Shown: piece after piece, positions 17,231 through 25,748 of the stretch
Layout: the number at the start of each line of letters is the position of its first letter
Numbering within the stretch: the first letter of the stretch is position 1
NCBI GenBank assembly: GCA_009704445.1
Contig: WLED01000002.1
Coordinates: 1-30,110, forward strand
Length of the DNA stretch: 30,110 nt
Direction of reading: 5' to 3'
From: Actinomycetota bacterium
GTDB taxonomy: Bacteria; Actinomycetota; Actinomycetes; Nanopelagicales; Nanopelagicaceae
The notes under the pieces: model-generated
The model's database searches: none
What the model was told of the DNA's origin: nothing
What the model saw: the letters and a program-made list of their open reading frames with translations, nothing else
Program-made: the position numbers and the translations under genes

Positions 17231-19276
17231 TCAACTAACCAGTTTCTTAATCTGCGCAACAATATTTTCGGCAGAAAAACCAAATTCCTTGAATAAACGT
17301 TTTGCATCAGCAGAGGCACCGTAGTGCTCAAGAGAGATTGCTAAGCCTTTGTCACCAATGTATTTATGCCATCCCTGCGCAATACCAACTTCGATACTGA
17401 CTTTAGGAATGTTGTATGGAAGTACAGAATCCTTATATTTCTGATCTTGTTCATCAAACCATTCCAAACAAGGGGCGCTGACTACACGAGCACGTATACC
17501 GTTGGTTTCAAGTAAGTTGGCTGATTCGACAGCAAGGCTAACTTCCGATCCGGTCGCTATGAGAATTACTTGAGGATCCTTCACATCATTTAATATGTAG
17601 GCTCCTTTTGAAACATTGTTGGGTGAGCTATAAATCGTTCGATCAAGTACCGGCAAATTCTGACGTGAGAGCAAAATTCCAACTGGTCGATTACGAGCAA
17701 TGATCGTTTTCCATGCATGTGCAACCTCATTGGCATCGCCAGGTCGCACGACATCTAAACCAGGAATTGCACGTAAAGCCGCAAAGTGTTCTATCGGTTG
17801 ATGAGTTGGACCGTCTTCACCTACGCCAATTGAATCGTGCGTCCATACAAAAATTGATGGAATGTTCATAAGGGCAGCCAATCTCACTGCAGGACGCATG
17901 TAATCACTAAAGACTGCAAAAGTTCCACCAAAGCTACGAGTAAGTCCATGGAGTGTTATTCCATTAAGGATTGCACCCATGGCATGTTCTCGAATTCCGA
18001 AGTGAATTACTCGTCCGTAAGGATTTGCTCCGTCGATAGAACTGGAGCTCGGAAGAAAACTTTGAGCACCTTTGATACTTGTGTTATTCGATCCTGCTAA
18101 ATCAGCCGAGCCACCCCAAAACTCAGGTAAATGTTCAGCTATGGCATTAATAACTTCTCCCGAGGCAGCACGGGTTGCAAGATCTTTGCCTGCAGCAAAT
18201 TCTGGAATGCTGCTATCCCAATTGACAGGAAGTTTCCTGGCTTTTAATCGAATTAATAATTTTGCTCTCTCTGGCTGCGCCTGAGACCAGATAGAGAAAG
18301 ATTTTTCCCAATCTGCCCGTACTTGTGCTCCACGCTTTTTTACTTCACGTGCATGTGCGAGCACGTCTGCGGGCATTGCAAAATTTTCTTCAGGGTCTAA
18401 TCCCAGTACCAATTTAGTTGCCTTAATCTCTTCGGCGCCAAGTGCAGAACCATGAGAAGCGGCTGTTCCTTGAGCTTTAGGCGCTGGCCAAGCAATAACT
18501 GATTTCATACGAATCAAAGAAGGTTTATGCACCTCTTGTTTAGCTGCGTTCATGGCAGCATCAAGAGCGATTAGATCAACGTCTCCATTTGCTTGCGCTG
18601 GCACATCAATAACATGCCAACCATAAGCAACGTAGCGAGCGGAAACATCTTCTGTAAAGGCATTGTGAGTGTCACCTTCAATTGAGATTCGATTATCGTC
18701 GTAGATAACATTTAATAATCCCAGGTTTTGAGTTCCTGCAAGGGATGAAGCTTCCGCGCTTACTCCCTCTTGAAGATCTCCATCAGAACAGATAACCCAA
18801 ATACGGTGATCAAATATTGATTGTGCATTGGCTGTTTCTGGATCAAACAAACCTCTTTCAAATCTAGCGGCCATGGCCATTCCCACTGCAGTTGCAACAC
18901 CTTGACCAAGTGGACCAGTTGTCATCTCAACACCTGCTGTGTGTCCAAATTCAGGATGTCCTGGAGTTAATGAACCCCAGGTCCTAAAGTTTTCAAGGTC
19001 GTTCATCTCTAGACCGTAACCACTTAGATAAAGTTGAATGTACAAAGTGAGTGAAGAGTGACCACAAGAAAGTATGAATCGGTCACGCCCTACCCATTGT
19101 GGATCGCTTGGATCATGAACTAAATGCCTTTGAAATAGCGTGTATGCAACCGGCGCCAAAGACATCGCGGTTCCTGGGTGGCCGTTTCCAACTTTTTGAA
19201 CTGCGTCAGCTGCCAAAGCTCGCGCGTAAGTTACTGCGCGATCGTCAAGGTTTGTCCAACCTGCTGGTCTGCTCAT
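17231..19276 (-). CDS. tkt: Transketolase
   Basis: Transketolase is thiamine diphosphate-dependent and transfers two-carbon ketol units in the pentose phosphate pathway. The selected start, ATG 19276, gives 681 residues beginning MSRPAGWTNLDDRAVTYARALAADAVQKVGNGHPG; this matches the family N-terminus with His33 in GNGHPG. A frame extension to 19330 would add 18 residues that overlap ctaA and are not family-like. The thiamine-diphosphate motif is CSDGDLQEGVSAEA, and the pyrimidine-binding region includes FGIREHAMGAILNGI and VWTHDSIGVGEDGPTHQP. The ATG overlaps the ctaA stop (ATGA), tying it to heme A synthesis in one operon. tal follows 2 bases downstream. Confidence 0.96.
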   Translation of the reverse strand: MSRPAGWTNLDDRAVTYARALAADAVQKVGNGHPGTAMSLAPVAYTLFQRHLVHDPSDPQWVGRDRFILSCGHSSLTLYIQLYLSGYGLEMNDLENFRTWGSLTPGHPEFGHTAGVEMTTGPLGQGVATAVGMAMAARFERGLFDPETANAQSIFDHRIWVICSDGDLQEGVSAEASSLAGTQNLGLLNVIYDDNRISIEGDTHNAFTEDVSARYVAYGWHVIDVPAQANGDVDLIALDAAMNAAKQEVHKPSLIRMKSVIAWPAPKAQGTAASHGSALGAEEIKATKLVLGLDPEENFAMPADVLAHAREVKKRGAQVRADWEKSFSIWSQAQPERAKLLIRLKARKLPVNWDSSIPEFAAGKDLATRAASGEVINAIAEHLPEFWGGSADLAGSNNTSIKGAQSFLPSSSSIDGANPYGRVIHFGIREHAMGAILNGITLHGLTRSFGGTFAVFSDYMRPAVRLAALMNIPSIFVWTHDSIGVGEDGPTHQPIEHFAALRAIPGLDVVRPGDANEVAHAWKTIIARNRPVGILLSRQNLPVLDRTIYSSPNNVSKGAYILNDVKDPQVILIATGSEVSLAVESANLLETNGIRARVVSAPCLEWFDEQDQKYKDSVLPYNIPKVSIEVGIAQGWHKYIGDKGLAISLEHYGASADAKRLFKEFGFSAENIVAQIKKLVS

Positions 19277-20169
19277 TTTGTATCCATTCTTATTCTTGTT
19301 GAAAGAAATACGCGCCATGCACTTATCCAAAGAACTGCTGCCCCTAATAAATGGAAACCCACAATCAATGCAGGTACACCCAAGAAATATTGAACATAGC
19401 CAATAATTCCTTGCGCAAGTGCAATTATTGTGAATGTGCGTAATTTGATTTTAGTCTGAGGTGATGTACCGACTGCTACATAAAACGCAAGTGTTAATCC
19501 AAAAAGAAAAATCACAACATCGGCATGCAAAATGGCAACTGTTCGTATATCAAAATCAAACCGTGGTGCTTGAGCATCACCAGCGTGAGGTCCAGAGCCC
19601 GTAACGATGGTTCCAAGAATCATGACTAAAAACATAATTGATACGTGTGCCTTGCCCAACGAGCGAGTCAACTGAGATGATTCAATACTTACCGAAGGAG
19701 CAAACCTACGTACATGAATAGATGATGCACCAGCAATCAAGACCATGGATAACAAAAGGTGGAGCGCAACAGTTATTGGATTGAGATCGGTAAGCACTGT
19801 AATGCCACCTAAAATCCCTTGTCCGAAAATTCCTAAAAACTGACCCATTGCAAGTGATCGAAGATCGCGTCGTCCGCTCTTTAGTACGGAGATGATCACA
19901 ACTAGAGATGCTAAAACTAGAGCGAAGGTAAGCATTCTATTTCCGAACTCAATCCAAACATTGAGAACTGGTTCAGCTTGATGGGGAACTGGGGTGTATG
20001 ACCCGGGGGTGCACTCTGGCCATGTTGGACATCCAAGGCCAGAACCCGTTAACCGAACCGCTCCACCTGTGACCACCAAAGCAGCTTGTAAAAATAGCAA
20101 CACCGCACTAGCTGGAACCAGAACCCTGGCTGCAGAAAATCGCGACTTAGCCTCTACAGAATGGGACAT
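19273..20169 (-). CDS. ctaA: Heme A synthase (COX15/CtaA family)
   Basis: CtaA oxidises the C8 methyl of heme O to the formyl of heme A for aa3-type cytochrome oxidase, in the cytoplasmic membrane. The 298-residue protein is highly hydrophobic with about eight membrane segments. The first external loop has the motif GAVRLTGSGLGCPTWPEC, with the cysteine pair known in this family, then WIEFGNRM. Candidate heme-ligand histidines occur in ALHLLLSM, ILHADVVIF and VGFHLLGAAV. The gene is the first of ctaA-tkt-tal-pgi, divergent from sufR. It probably starts leaderless at ATG 20169. ctaB (heme O synthase), a frequent neighbour, is not in the window. SURF1, at 28381-29106, serves the same oxidase. 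Confidence 0.93.
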   Translation of the reverse strand: MSHSVEAKSRFSAARVLVPASAVLLFLQAALVVTGGAVRLTGSGLGCPTWPECTPGSYTPVPHQAEPVLNVWIEFGNRMLTFALVLASLVVIISVLKSGRRDLRSLAMGQFLGIFGQGILGGITVLTDLNPITVALHLLLSMVLIAGASSIHVRRFAPSVSIESSQLTRSLGKAHVSIMFLVMILGTIVTGSGPHAGDAQAPRFDFDIRTVAILHADVVIFLFGLTLAFYVAVGTSPQTKIKLRTFTIIALAQGIIGYVQYFLGVPALIVGFHLLGAAVLWISAWRVFLSTRIRMDTK

Positions 20170-20175
20170 AGGTGA

Positions 20176-20181
20176 AGCCTA
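20176..20181 (-). promoter_or_regulatory. Probable -10 element of leaderless ctaA promoter
   Basis: On the minus strand TAGGCT is followed by exactly 6 bases (tcacct) and the ctaA ATG at 20169. It matches the TANNNT -10 consensus and is the same hexamer and spacing as before uvrB. This is the only room for the promoter of the ctaA-tkt-tal-pgi operon, because sufR diverges 81 bases away. No clear -35 is seen. Confidence 0.55.
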
Positions 20182-20218
20182 TTGACTGTGAGGTCATGCG
20201 CGTTCCAACTGGCATGAG

Positions 20219-20243
20219 GTGTCGAATTACGACACAATAGTGT
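20219..20243 (+). promoter_or_regulatory. Candidate SufR operator: two overlapping inverted repeats over the sufR promoter
   Basis: GTGTCG-N5-CGACAC (20219-20235) is a perfect 6+6 inverted repeat. ACAC-N4-GTGT (20232-20243) overlaps it and covers the proposed -10 hexamer. SufR-type repressors are dimers that bind palindromes in their own promoter and release or change affinity with cluster state. I recall a CAAC-N6-GTTG site for Streptomyces SufR; here only a partial match exists (CAAC-N6-GTGT read on the minus strand, 20232-20245). Autoregulation of the suf operon is therefore likely, but the exact site is inferred. Confidence 0.5.
20238..20243 (+). promoter_or_regulatory. Probable -10 element of leaderless suf operon promoter
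   Basis: TAGTGT fits TANNNT and lies 7 bases before ATG 20251. This supports the ATG over the GTG at 20245 as the sufR start. It sits inside the ACAC-N4-GTGT inverted repeat, so a bound repressor would cover it. Confidence 0.5.
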
Positions 20244-20250
20244 TGTGAAA

Positions 20251-20943
20251 ATGACAGGGTCGATAGTCGCCGGGGAGGACACCCGTACCCGCGATCTCGT
20301 TGCTCGCTCAATTCTAGAAAATGGCCCGTCGACAGCTGCAATCCTGGGAGAACGACTGGCTTTAACACCAACTGGTATCAGACGTCACCTTGAGTTACTG
20401 ATTGCTGATGGATTAATTGAGGCACGTGAACCGCGATCAAATGCAATTCGCGGTAGAGGTCGCCCGTCGAAGGTTTTTGTCATGTCAGATCAAGGTCGCG
20501 AGCGTTTTGAACATTCATATGACGATCTAGCGGTTGCAGCGCTGAAATTCATGTCGTCGCAATCTGGAAATCAACTGGTAGATGGATTTGCACAGTCACG
20601 AGCAGATGACATCGAACGCAAGGCCATAGATTCAATTGGTAAAAATGCAAACAAGACAGCAGCGTTGGCATCATTTTTAACTGAGCAAGGTTACGCGGCA
20701 AGTGTGGACAACAAATCCATGGGCCAAGAGTTAATTCAGCACCACTGTCCTATCGCTCATGTCGCGGCAGAGTTTCCACAGTTATGTGAGGCAGAAACCT
20801 CAGCACTGTCAAAGATTTTAGGTACACATGTCCAGCGCCTAGCAACTATTGCTCATGGTGATGGTGTGTGCACAACCTTTATACCGAAAGTTTCAACTGC
20901 TCAGAAGAAATCTAAAACATCAAGAAACGGGGAACGCGCATGA
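20251..20943 (+). CDS. sufR: SufR, Fe-S cluster-sensing repressor of the suf operon
   Basis: SufR is a winged-helix transcription regulator that carries an Fe-S cluster and represses its own suf operon when clusters are sufficient. From ATG 20251 the protein is 230 residues. The N-terminal helix-turn-helix spans roughly residues 24-50 (STAAILGERLALTPTGIRRHLELL), followed by a wing with GRGRPSKVF. The C-terminal half has three cysteines spaced C-X12-C-X27-C (Cys166, Cys179, Cys207; HHCPIAH, QLCEAE, GVCTTF), as expected for cluster ligands. A GTG at 20245 would add two residues, but the -10 element sits directly before it. The stop overlaps the sufB start (ATGA). Two inverted repeats in the promoter are candidate binding sites. 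Confidence 0.93.
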   Translation: MTGSIVAGEDTRTRDLVARSILENGPSTAAILGERLALTPTGIRRHLELLIADGLIEAREPRSNAIRGRGRPSKVFVMSDQGRERFEHSYDDLAVAALKFMSSQSGNQLVDGFAQSRADDIERKAIDSIGKNANKTAALASFLTEQGYAASVDNKSMGQELIQHHCPIAHVAAEFPQLCEAETSALSKILGTHVQRLATIAHGDGVCTTFIPKVSTAQKKSKTSRNGERA

Positions 20944-22349
20944 CGACAGCACATCCAGAGCTCGAAGGTCTTGGCAACTATGAATTTGGTTGGTCGGACA
21001 AGAGTGATATTGGTGAAAATGCAAAGCGTGGCATTAATGAAGATGTTGTTCGCGATATCTCCGCTAAGAAGTCAGAGCCAGCATGGATGTTGGATCTAAG
21101 ACTTAAGGGACTGAGCCTTTTCGAAAAGAAGCCGATGCCGAACTGGGGATCAGATCTTTCGGGAATTTTCTTCGACACAATTAAGTATTTCGTTCGCTCA
21201 ACAGAAAAGCAGGCAACAACATGGGATGACCTGCCAGATGAAATCAAGAATACGTATGATCGACTAGGTATTCCCGAAGCAGAAAAGCAACGACTGGTAT
21301 CAGGTGTAGCTGCCCAATATGAGTCCGAAGTGGTTTATCACTCGATCCGTGAAGATCTAGAAGCACAGGGTGTAATTTTCCTAGACACTGATACTGCTTT
21401 GAAAGAACATCCAGAACTCTTCAAAGAATACTTTGGAACGGTGATTCCAGTAGGAGATAACAAGTTCGCCGCCCTTAATACATCAGTCTGGTCCGGTGGT
21501 TCGTTTATCTATGTACCTAAGGGTGTTCACGTGGATATTCCGCTACAGGCATACTTCCGAATCAACACCGAGAACATGGGACAGTTTGAACGCACACTGA
21601 TCATTGCCGATGAAGATTCATATATTCATTATGTAGAAGGCTGTACGGCGCCTATCTATAAGTCAGATTCTTTGCACTCTGCCGTCGTTGAAATTATTGT
21701 TAAAAAGGGTGCTCGTGTTCGTTACACAACAATCCAAAACTGGTCTAACAACGTTTATAACTTAGTTACAAAGCGTGCAACGTGCGCTGAAGGTGCAACT
21801 ATGGAATGGGTAGATGGCAATATTGGATCGAAGGTAACAATGAAATATCCAGCGATCTTTTTGATGGGTCCTCATGCAAAGGGAGAAACACTCTCATTGG
21901 CATTTGCCGGAGAAGGTCAGCATCAAGATTCAGGAGCAAAAATGGTTCATGCCGCTCCTTACACTTCATCATCTGTAATCTCAAAGTCAGTTGCACGTGG
22001 TGGAGGACGAACTTCTTATCGAGGGCTGGTTCAAGTACAAGAAGGCGCACACCACTCGAAGAGCACCGTGAAATGCGATGCTCTATTGGTAGACACTATT
22101 TCTCGTTCTGACACTTATCCCTATGTAGATATCCGTGAAGACGATGTTTCTATGGGTCACGAAGCTACTGTTTCAAAAGTTAGTGATGATCAACTGTTTT
22201 ACTTGATGTCACGCGGTCTTAATGAAGATGAAGCAATGGCAATGATTGTTCGTGGGTTTATCGAACCAATTGCTCGCGAACTTCCGATGGAGTATGCACT
22301 CGAACTCAACAGATTAATTGAACTCCAGATGGAAGGTGCTGTCGGTTAA
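20940..22349 (+). CDS. sufB: Fe-S cluster assembly scaffold SufB
   Basis: SufB is the scaffold subunit of the SufBC2D complex, on which Fe-S clusters are built from SufS/SufU-delivered sulfur. The 469-residue length is typical. Recognisable stretches are SVWSGGSFIYVPKGVHVDIPLQAYFRIN, YVEGCTAPIYKSDSLHSAVVE with a conserved cysteine, WSNNVYNLVTKRA, and STVKCDALLVDTISRSDTYP with the second conserved cysteine. The C-terminal LFYLMSRGLNEDEAMAMIVRGFIEP completes the pattern. The beta-helix core is shared with SufD. There is no intein, unlike Mycobacterium tuberculosis SufB. The gene overlaps sufR by four bases and sufD by one. Confidence 0.98.
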   Translation: MTTAHPELEGLGNYEFGWSDKSDIGENAKRGINEDVVRDISAKKSEPAWMLDLRLKGLSLFEKKPMPNWGSDLSGIFFDTIKYFVRSTEKQATTWDDLPDEIKNTYDRLGIPEAEKQRLVSGVAAQYESEVVYHSIREDLEAQGVIFLDTDTALKEHPELFKEYFGTVIPVGDNKFAALNTSVWSGGSFIYVPKGVHVDIPLQAYFRINTENMGQFERTLIIADEDSYIHYVEGCTAPIYKSDSLHSAVVEIIVKKGARVRYTTIQNWSNNVYNLVTKRATCAEGATMEWVDGNIGSKVTMKYPAIFLMGPHAKGETLSLAFAGEGQHQDSGAKMVHAAPYTSSSVISKSVARGGGRTSYRGLVQVQEGAHHSKSTVKCDALLVDTISRSDTYPYVDIREDDVSMGHEATVSKVSDDQLFYLMSRGLNEDEAMAMIVRGFIEPIARELPMEYALELNRLIELQMEGAVG

Positions 22350-23437
22350 TGTCTGTTTTAACTACTAACTACTTAACTCCGACGGGGAGAGAAGAGGCGT
22401 GGCGTTTCACACCTCTAAAACGCCTTCGGGGACTCCATGATGGAACAGCGATTCAATCAGATCGCGAATCATTGGTTACAAAGACTGCACTGCCATCTGG
22501 AGTTACATTTACTCGTGAAAACTTAGAGCCTCTATCTGCATCCGATGATGTCATCATTGAACGGGTCAGAGGAGCATCGAGTGCGGTTGCACACCTTGCT
22601 ATTGCAGCAAATAGCGAGTTCTCTGAGCCGATCTTCTTGGGTCGCTCAGTAGGTGGGTTAGACACGGCTGAATTCTCACGTGTTCGTATTTCACTCGGAA
22701 CACACGCAGTTGCAACTGTGATCGTCGAAAACACGACCGATACTGTTTTGGCGGAGGATCTAGAGATTTACTTGGCTCCTGGTTCCAATCTTAAATTTGT
22801 AACTCTTCAAGAGTTTGAATCCAAATCTGTCTACACAGCTCGCCACCACGCCATAGTTGATAAGGATGCAACCTTTAAATCAATCACGGTGACAGTTGGG
22901 GGAGATGTTGTTCGAATTCTTCCAACAGTAGCCTTTAAGGCACCGGGTGCATCGGCTGATCTTTTAGGTGTTTATTTCGCTACAGCTGGGCAATTTTTTG
23001 AACATCGTAATCATGTTGATCATGCTGTACCTCATGCAAAATCAAATGTGAATTACAAAGGAGCATTAGCTGGTCAAGATGCTCACACTGTTTGGATCGG
23101 TGATGTCTTGATTCGCGCAGCTGCAGAAGGTACTGATACCTACGAACTTAATCGCAATCTTTTGCTTTCTGATGGTGCACGCGCTGATTCAGTGCCTAAC
23201 CTAGAAATTGAAACAGGCGAAATTATTGGTGCAGGCCATGCAAGCACGACAGGCCGCTTTGATGATGAGCAGCTCTTCTACTTGATGTCACGCGGTATCG
23301 CTATGGCAGATGCCAGACGGTTAGTTGTTCGAGGATTCTTCAATGAAATTGTCTCTGAAATTGGCAATGAAGAGGTTCAACACAGAATCATGGATCGCAT
23401 TGATAATGAGCTTGAAAAGGCGGGACGCAATGTCTGA
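22349..23437 (+). CDS. sufD: Fe-S cluster assembly protein SufD
   Basis: SufD is the SufB paralogue in the SufBC2D complex and is needed for iron entry and complex stability. The 362-residue protein shares the SufB/SufD beta-helix fold. Evidence includes the N-terminal GREEAWRFTPLKRLRGL, the core region around FFEHRNHVDHAVPHAKSNVNYKGAL with its conserved histidine, GRFDDEQLFYLMSRGI and the terminal VVRGFFNEI. The start ATG shares a base with the sufB stop. Its 3' end overlaps the next gene by eight bases (ATGTCTGA). Confidence 0.96.
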   Translation: MSVLTTNYLTPTGREEAWRFTPLKRLRGLHDGTAIQSDRESLVTKTALPSGVTFTRENLEPLSASDDVIIERVRGASSAVAHLAIAANSEFSEPIFLGRSVGGLDTAEFSRVRISLGTHAVATVIVENTTDTVLAEDLEIYLAPGSNLKFVTLQEFESKSVYTARHHAIVDKDATFKSITVTVGGDVVRILPTVAFKAPGASADLLGVYFATAGQFFEHRNHVDHAVPHAKSNVNYKGALAGQDAHTVWIGDVLIRAAAEGTDTYELNRNLLLSDGARADSVPNLEIETGEIIGAGHASTTGRFDDEQLFYLMSRGIAMADARRLVVRGFFNEIVSEIGNEEVQHRIMDRIDNELEKAGRNV

Positions 23438-23726
23438 CCTACAGTTTGATCAGATTCATGAAGGCAAACCAGTGCTCATAGAAAAGAATGGAAAGAGCAT
23501 CTGTGTCGCACGAGTTGGCCAGGAAGTCTTTGCTGTTGCAGATACGTGCACACATTCAGAAGCTTCGCTTTCTGAAGGAGAGACAGCTGGTTTCAAAATC
23601 GAATGCTGGTTACACGGCGCAGAGTTTGACCTGCGAACTGGACAGGCTTTAACACTGCCAGCAAATATCGCATTAGAAACATATCCTGTAAAAATCGACG
23701 GAAACTCCGTCACGGTAGAGATTTAG
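23430..23726 (+). CDS. Rieske [2Fe-2S] ferredoxin of the suf operon
   Basis: This is a small Rieske-type protein of 98 residues, of the kind annotated as non-heme iron oxygenase ferredoxin subunit. It binds a [2Fe-2S] cluster through Cys40, His42, Cys59 and His62 (CTH-X16-CWLH), all present, with the LHGAEFDLRTG loop typical of the NirD/dioxygenase-ferredoxin family. It lies between sufD and sufC, as in many actinobacterial suf operons. That points to a role in electron supply or cluster handling, though the exact function is not established. The chosen ATG 23430 overlaps sufD by eight bases; the longer frame upstream is only a sufD shadow. No transmembrane segment. Confidence 0.93.
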   Translation: MSDLQFDQIHEGKPVLIEKNGKSICVARVGQEVFAVADTCTHSEASLSEGETAGFKIECWLHGAEFDLRTGQALTLPANIALETYPVKIDGNSVTVEI

Positions 23727-23748
23727 TAACGAGAGAAGAGAGAAAAAG

Positions 23749-24501
23749 ATGAGCACACTAGAAATCCGCAACCTGCAGGTCTCTGTAAATACAGATGATG
23801 GAATGGTCGAGATCCTGAAGGGAGTGGATCTAACTATCAAGTCAGGTGAAACTCATGCAATCATGGGCCCAAATGGTTCAGGAAAATCTACTCTCGCCTA
23901 CTCAATCGCAGGACATCCTAAGTACACAATTACAGGTGGAACGGTCACTTTGGATGGCGTCGACGTTCTTGAAATGAGTGTTGATGAACGCGCAAAGGCA
24001 GGTTTGTTTTTAGCGATGCAGTATCCGGTAGAAGTACCCGGTGTTTCTGTCTCGAATTTTCTTCGCACCGCAGCAACTGCATTGCGCGGGGAGGCTCCAA
24101 AGCTTCGTACATGGGTTGGTGAAGTCAAGACCGCAATGGAAGCATTGAGTATGGACCCTGCATTTGCAACTAGAAATGTTAACGAGGGTTTTTCTGGTGG
24201 AGAAAAGAAGCGTCATGAGATTATGCAACTAGAACTTCTCAGGCCAAAGATGGCTATTCTGGATGAGACAGACTCTGGTCTAGATGTTGATGCACTGCGC
24301 ATAGTTTCAGAAGGAGTTAATCGCGCCAAGGAGGCAAATAACCTCGGGGTTATTCTGATTACTCACTACACACGAATCCTTCGATACATAAAGCCAGACT
24401 TTGTTCATGTTTTTGCTAATGGTCGTATAGTTGAACAAGGCGGACCAGAGTTGGCTGAAAAGCTAGAAGCAAATGGTTACGCTGATTACGTTAGCAAGTA
24501 A
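23749..24501 (+). CDS. sufC: Fe-S cluster assembly ATPase SufC
   Basis: SufC is the cytosolic ABC-type ATPase that drives conformational change in the SufBC2D scaffold. The 250-residue protein shows Walker A GPNGSGKS (40-47), the Q-loop region LAMQYPVEVPGVSV, signature FSGGEKKR (148-155) and Walker B MAILDETDSGLD (168-179). The H-loop is in LITHYTRIL. The DETDSGLD sequence and FSGGEKKR are SufC-specific variants rather than transporter ones. The start has a purine-rich, Shine-Dalgarno-like tract (agaagagag) in the 22-base gap after the Rieske gene. sufS follows 8 bases downstream. Confidence 0.98.
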   Translation: MSTLEIRNLQVSVNTDDGMVEILKGVDLTIKSGETHAIMGPNGSGKSTLAYSIAGHPKYTITGGTVTLDGVDVLEMSVDERAKAGLFLAMQYPVEVPGVSVSNFLRTAATALRGEAPKLRTWVGEVKTAMEALSMDPAFATRNVNEGFSGGEKKRHEIMQLELLRPKMAILDETDSGLDVDALRIVSEGVNRAKEANNLGVILITHYTRILRYIKPDFVHVFANGRIVEQGGPELAEKLEANGYADYVSK

Positions 24502-24509
24502 GTAGTTTC

Positions 24510-25748
24510 ATGCCTTTAGACGTCGCAACTATTCGTCAAGATTTTCCTATCTTTAGACGAACAGTTCGTGACGGAAAAAAACTCATCTATCTCGATAGCG
24601 GGGCAACTAGCCAAAAGCCTGAGGCTGTTATCCAGGCCGAAGGTGATTTCTATAGATTGCATAATGCCGCCGTTCACAGAGGGGCTCATCAATTAGCTGA
24701 AGAGGCAACTGATGCATATGAAGGTGCGCGTAGCAAAGTTGCAAACTTTATTGGCGCCCAAGCGGAAGAGATAGTTTTCACAAAAAGTGCCACGGAGTCG
24801 ATAAATCTAATTGCCTACGCGATGAGCAACGCTCCGACTGGTTCACGTTTTGCGCTTACTTCTAAGGATCGAATTGTTGTTACAGAGATGGAACACCATG
24901 CAAACTTGATTCCGTGGCAGCAGTTAGCGTCTCGATCAGGAGCAAAACTCTCTTGGTTTGAAGTTCTACCAGATGGTCGATTAGACCTTAATTCGATTAA
25001 TTCCGTCATCTCAGCAGATACTAAAGTTGTTGCAATCACTCATCAATCCAACGTTCTTGGAACCGTTAATCCACTTGAAGCAATTGTGGCTCGTGCTCGC
25101 GAAGTTGGTGCTGTAGTAGTACTGGATGCGTGTCAATCAGTTCCACACATGCCGATTGATGTTAAAAAACTAGGAGTTGATTTCCTTGTTTTTTCTGGCC
25201 ATAAAGCTCTTGGTCCTACCGGAATAGGAGTTCTCTGGAGCAATCAGTTAGATGATTTGCCTCCATTTCTTTTTGGCGGGTCAATGATCGAAAACGTAAC
25301 AATGGAAAGTGCAACTTGGGCTCCAGCCCCCAAACGTTTTGAAGCCGGTGTTCCAAACATGGCTCAGGCTGTTGGTCTTGGTGCTGCGTTGGATTATTTG
25401 AACGCCATAGGCATGGAAAATGTTTTCGAACATGAGATGCAGTTAACGAAGTACTTCCTTGAGGAGTTGCAGAAGGTTCCGACATTGAAAATTGTTGGAC
25501 CTTTAGATCTTGAAAATAGAGGATCCTGTATCTCATTTACAGTTGGAGAAATCCATCCGCACGACTTGGGTCAATATCTTGATAGTCAGGGAATCGCCGT
25601 TCGAACAGGCCACCACTGCGCCTGGCCACTAACTCGCAAACTGGGGGTACCGGCAACAACGCGCGCTTCACTATATTTGTACAACCAAGAGAGTGAATGC
25701 GATCTATTGGTCAAGGCAATTGTTGATGCACAGAGATATTTTGCTTAA
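24510..25748 (+). CDS. sufS: Cysteine desulfurase SufS
   Basis: SufS is a PLP enzyme that removes sulfur from cysteine as a persulfide for cluster assembly. At 412 residues it is a typical class II desulfurase. Seen are the PLP-binding His region TEMEHHANLIPW (125-136), the Schiff-base Lys232 in SGHKALGPTG and the catalytic Cys370 in RTGHHCAWPL. The catalytic loop is short, as in SufS and unlike IscS. It is followed by sufU, which overlaps its stop by one base. SufU is the zinc-dependent partner that accepts the sulfur in Gram-positives. Confidence 0.97.
   Translation: MPLDVATIRQDFPIFRRTVRDGKKLIYLDSGATSQKPEAVIQAEGDFYRLHNAAVHRGAHQLAEEATDAYEGARSKVANFIGAQAEEIVFTKSATESINLIAYAMSNAPTGSRFALTSKDRIVVTEMEHHANLIPWQQLASRSGAKLSWFEVLPDGRLDLNSINSVISADTKVVAITHQSNVLGTVNPLEAIVARAREVGAVVVLDACQSVPHMPIDVKKLGVDFLVFSGHKALGPTGIGVLWSNQLDDLPPFLFGGSMIENVTMESATWAPAPKRFEAGVPNMAQAVGLGAALDYLNAIGMENVFEHEMQLTKYFLEELQKVPTLKIVGPLDLENRGSCISFTVGEIHPHDLGQYLDSQGIAVRTGHHCAWPLTRKLGVPATTRASLYLYNQESECDLLVKAIVDAQRYFA

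Noticed and set aside
19277..19330. Longer transketolase start at 19330
   Set aside because: The additional 18 residues overlap ctaA and are unlike transketolase N-termini; ATG 19276 forms the usual ATGA coupling.
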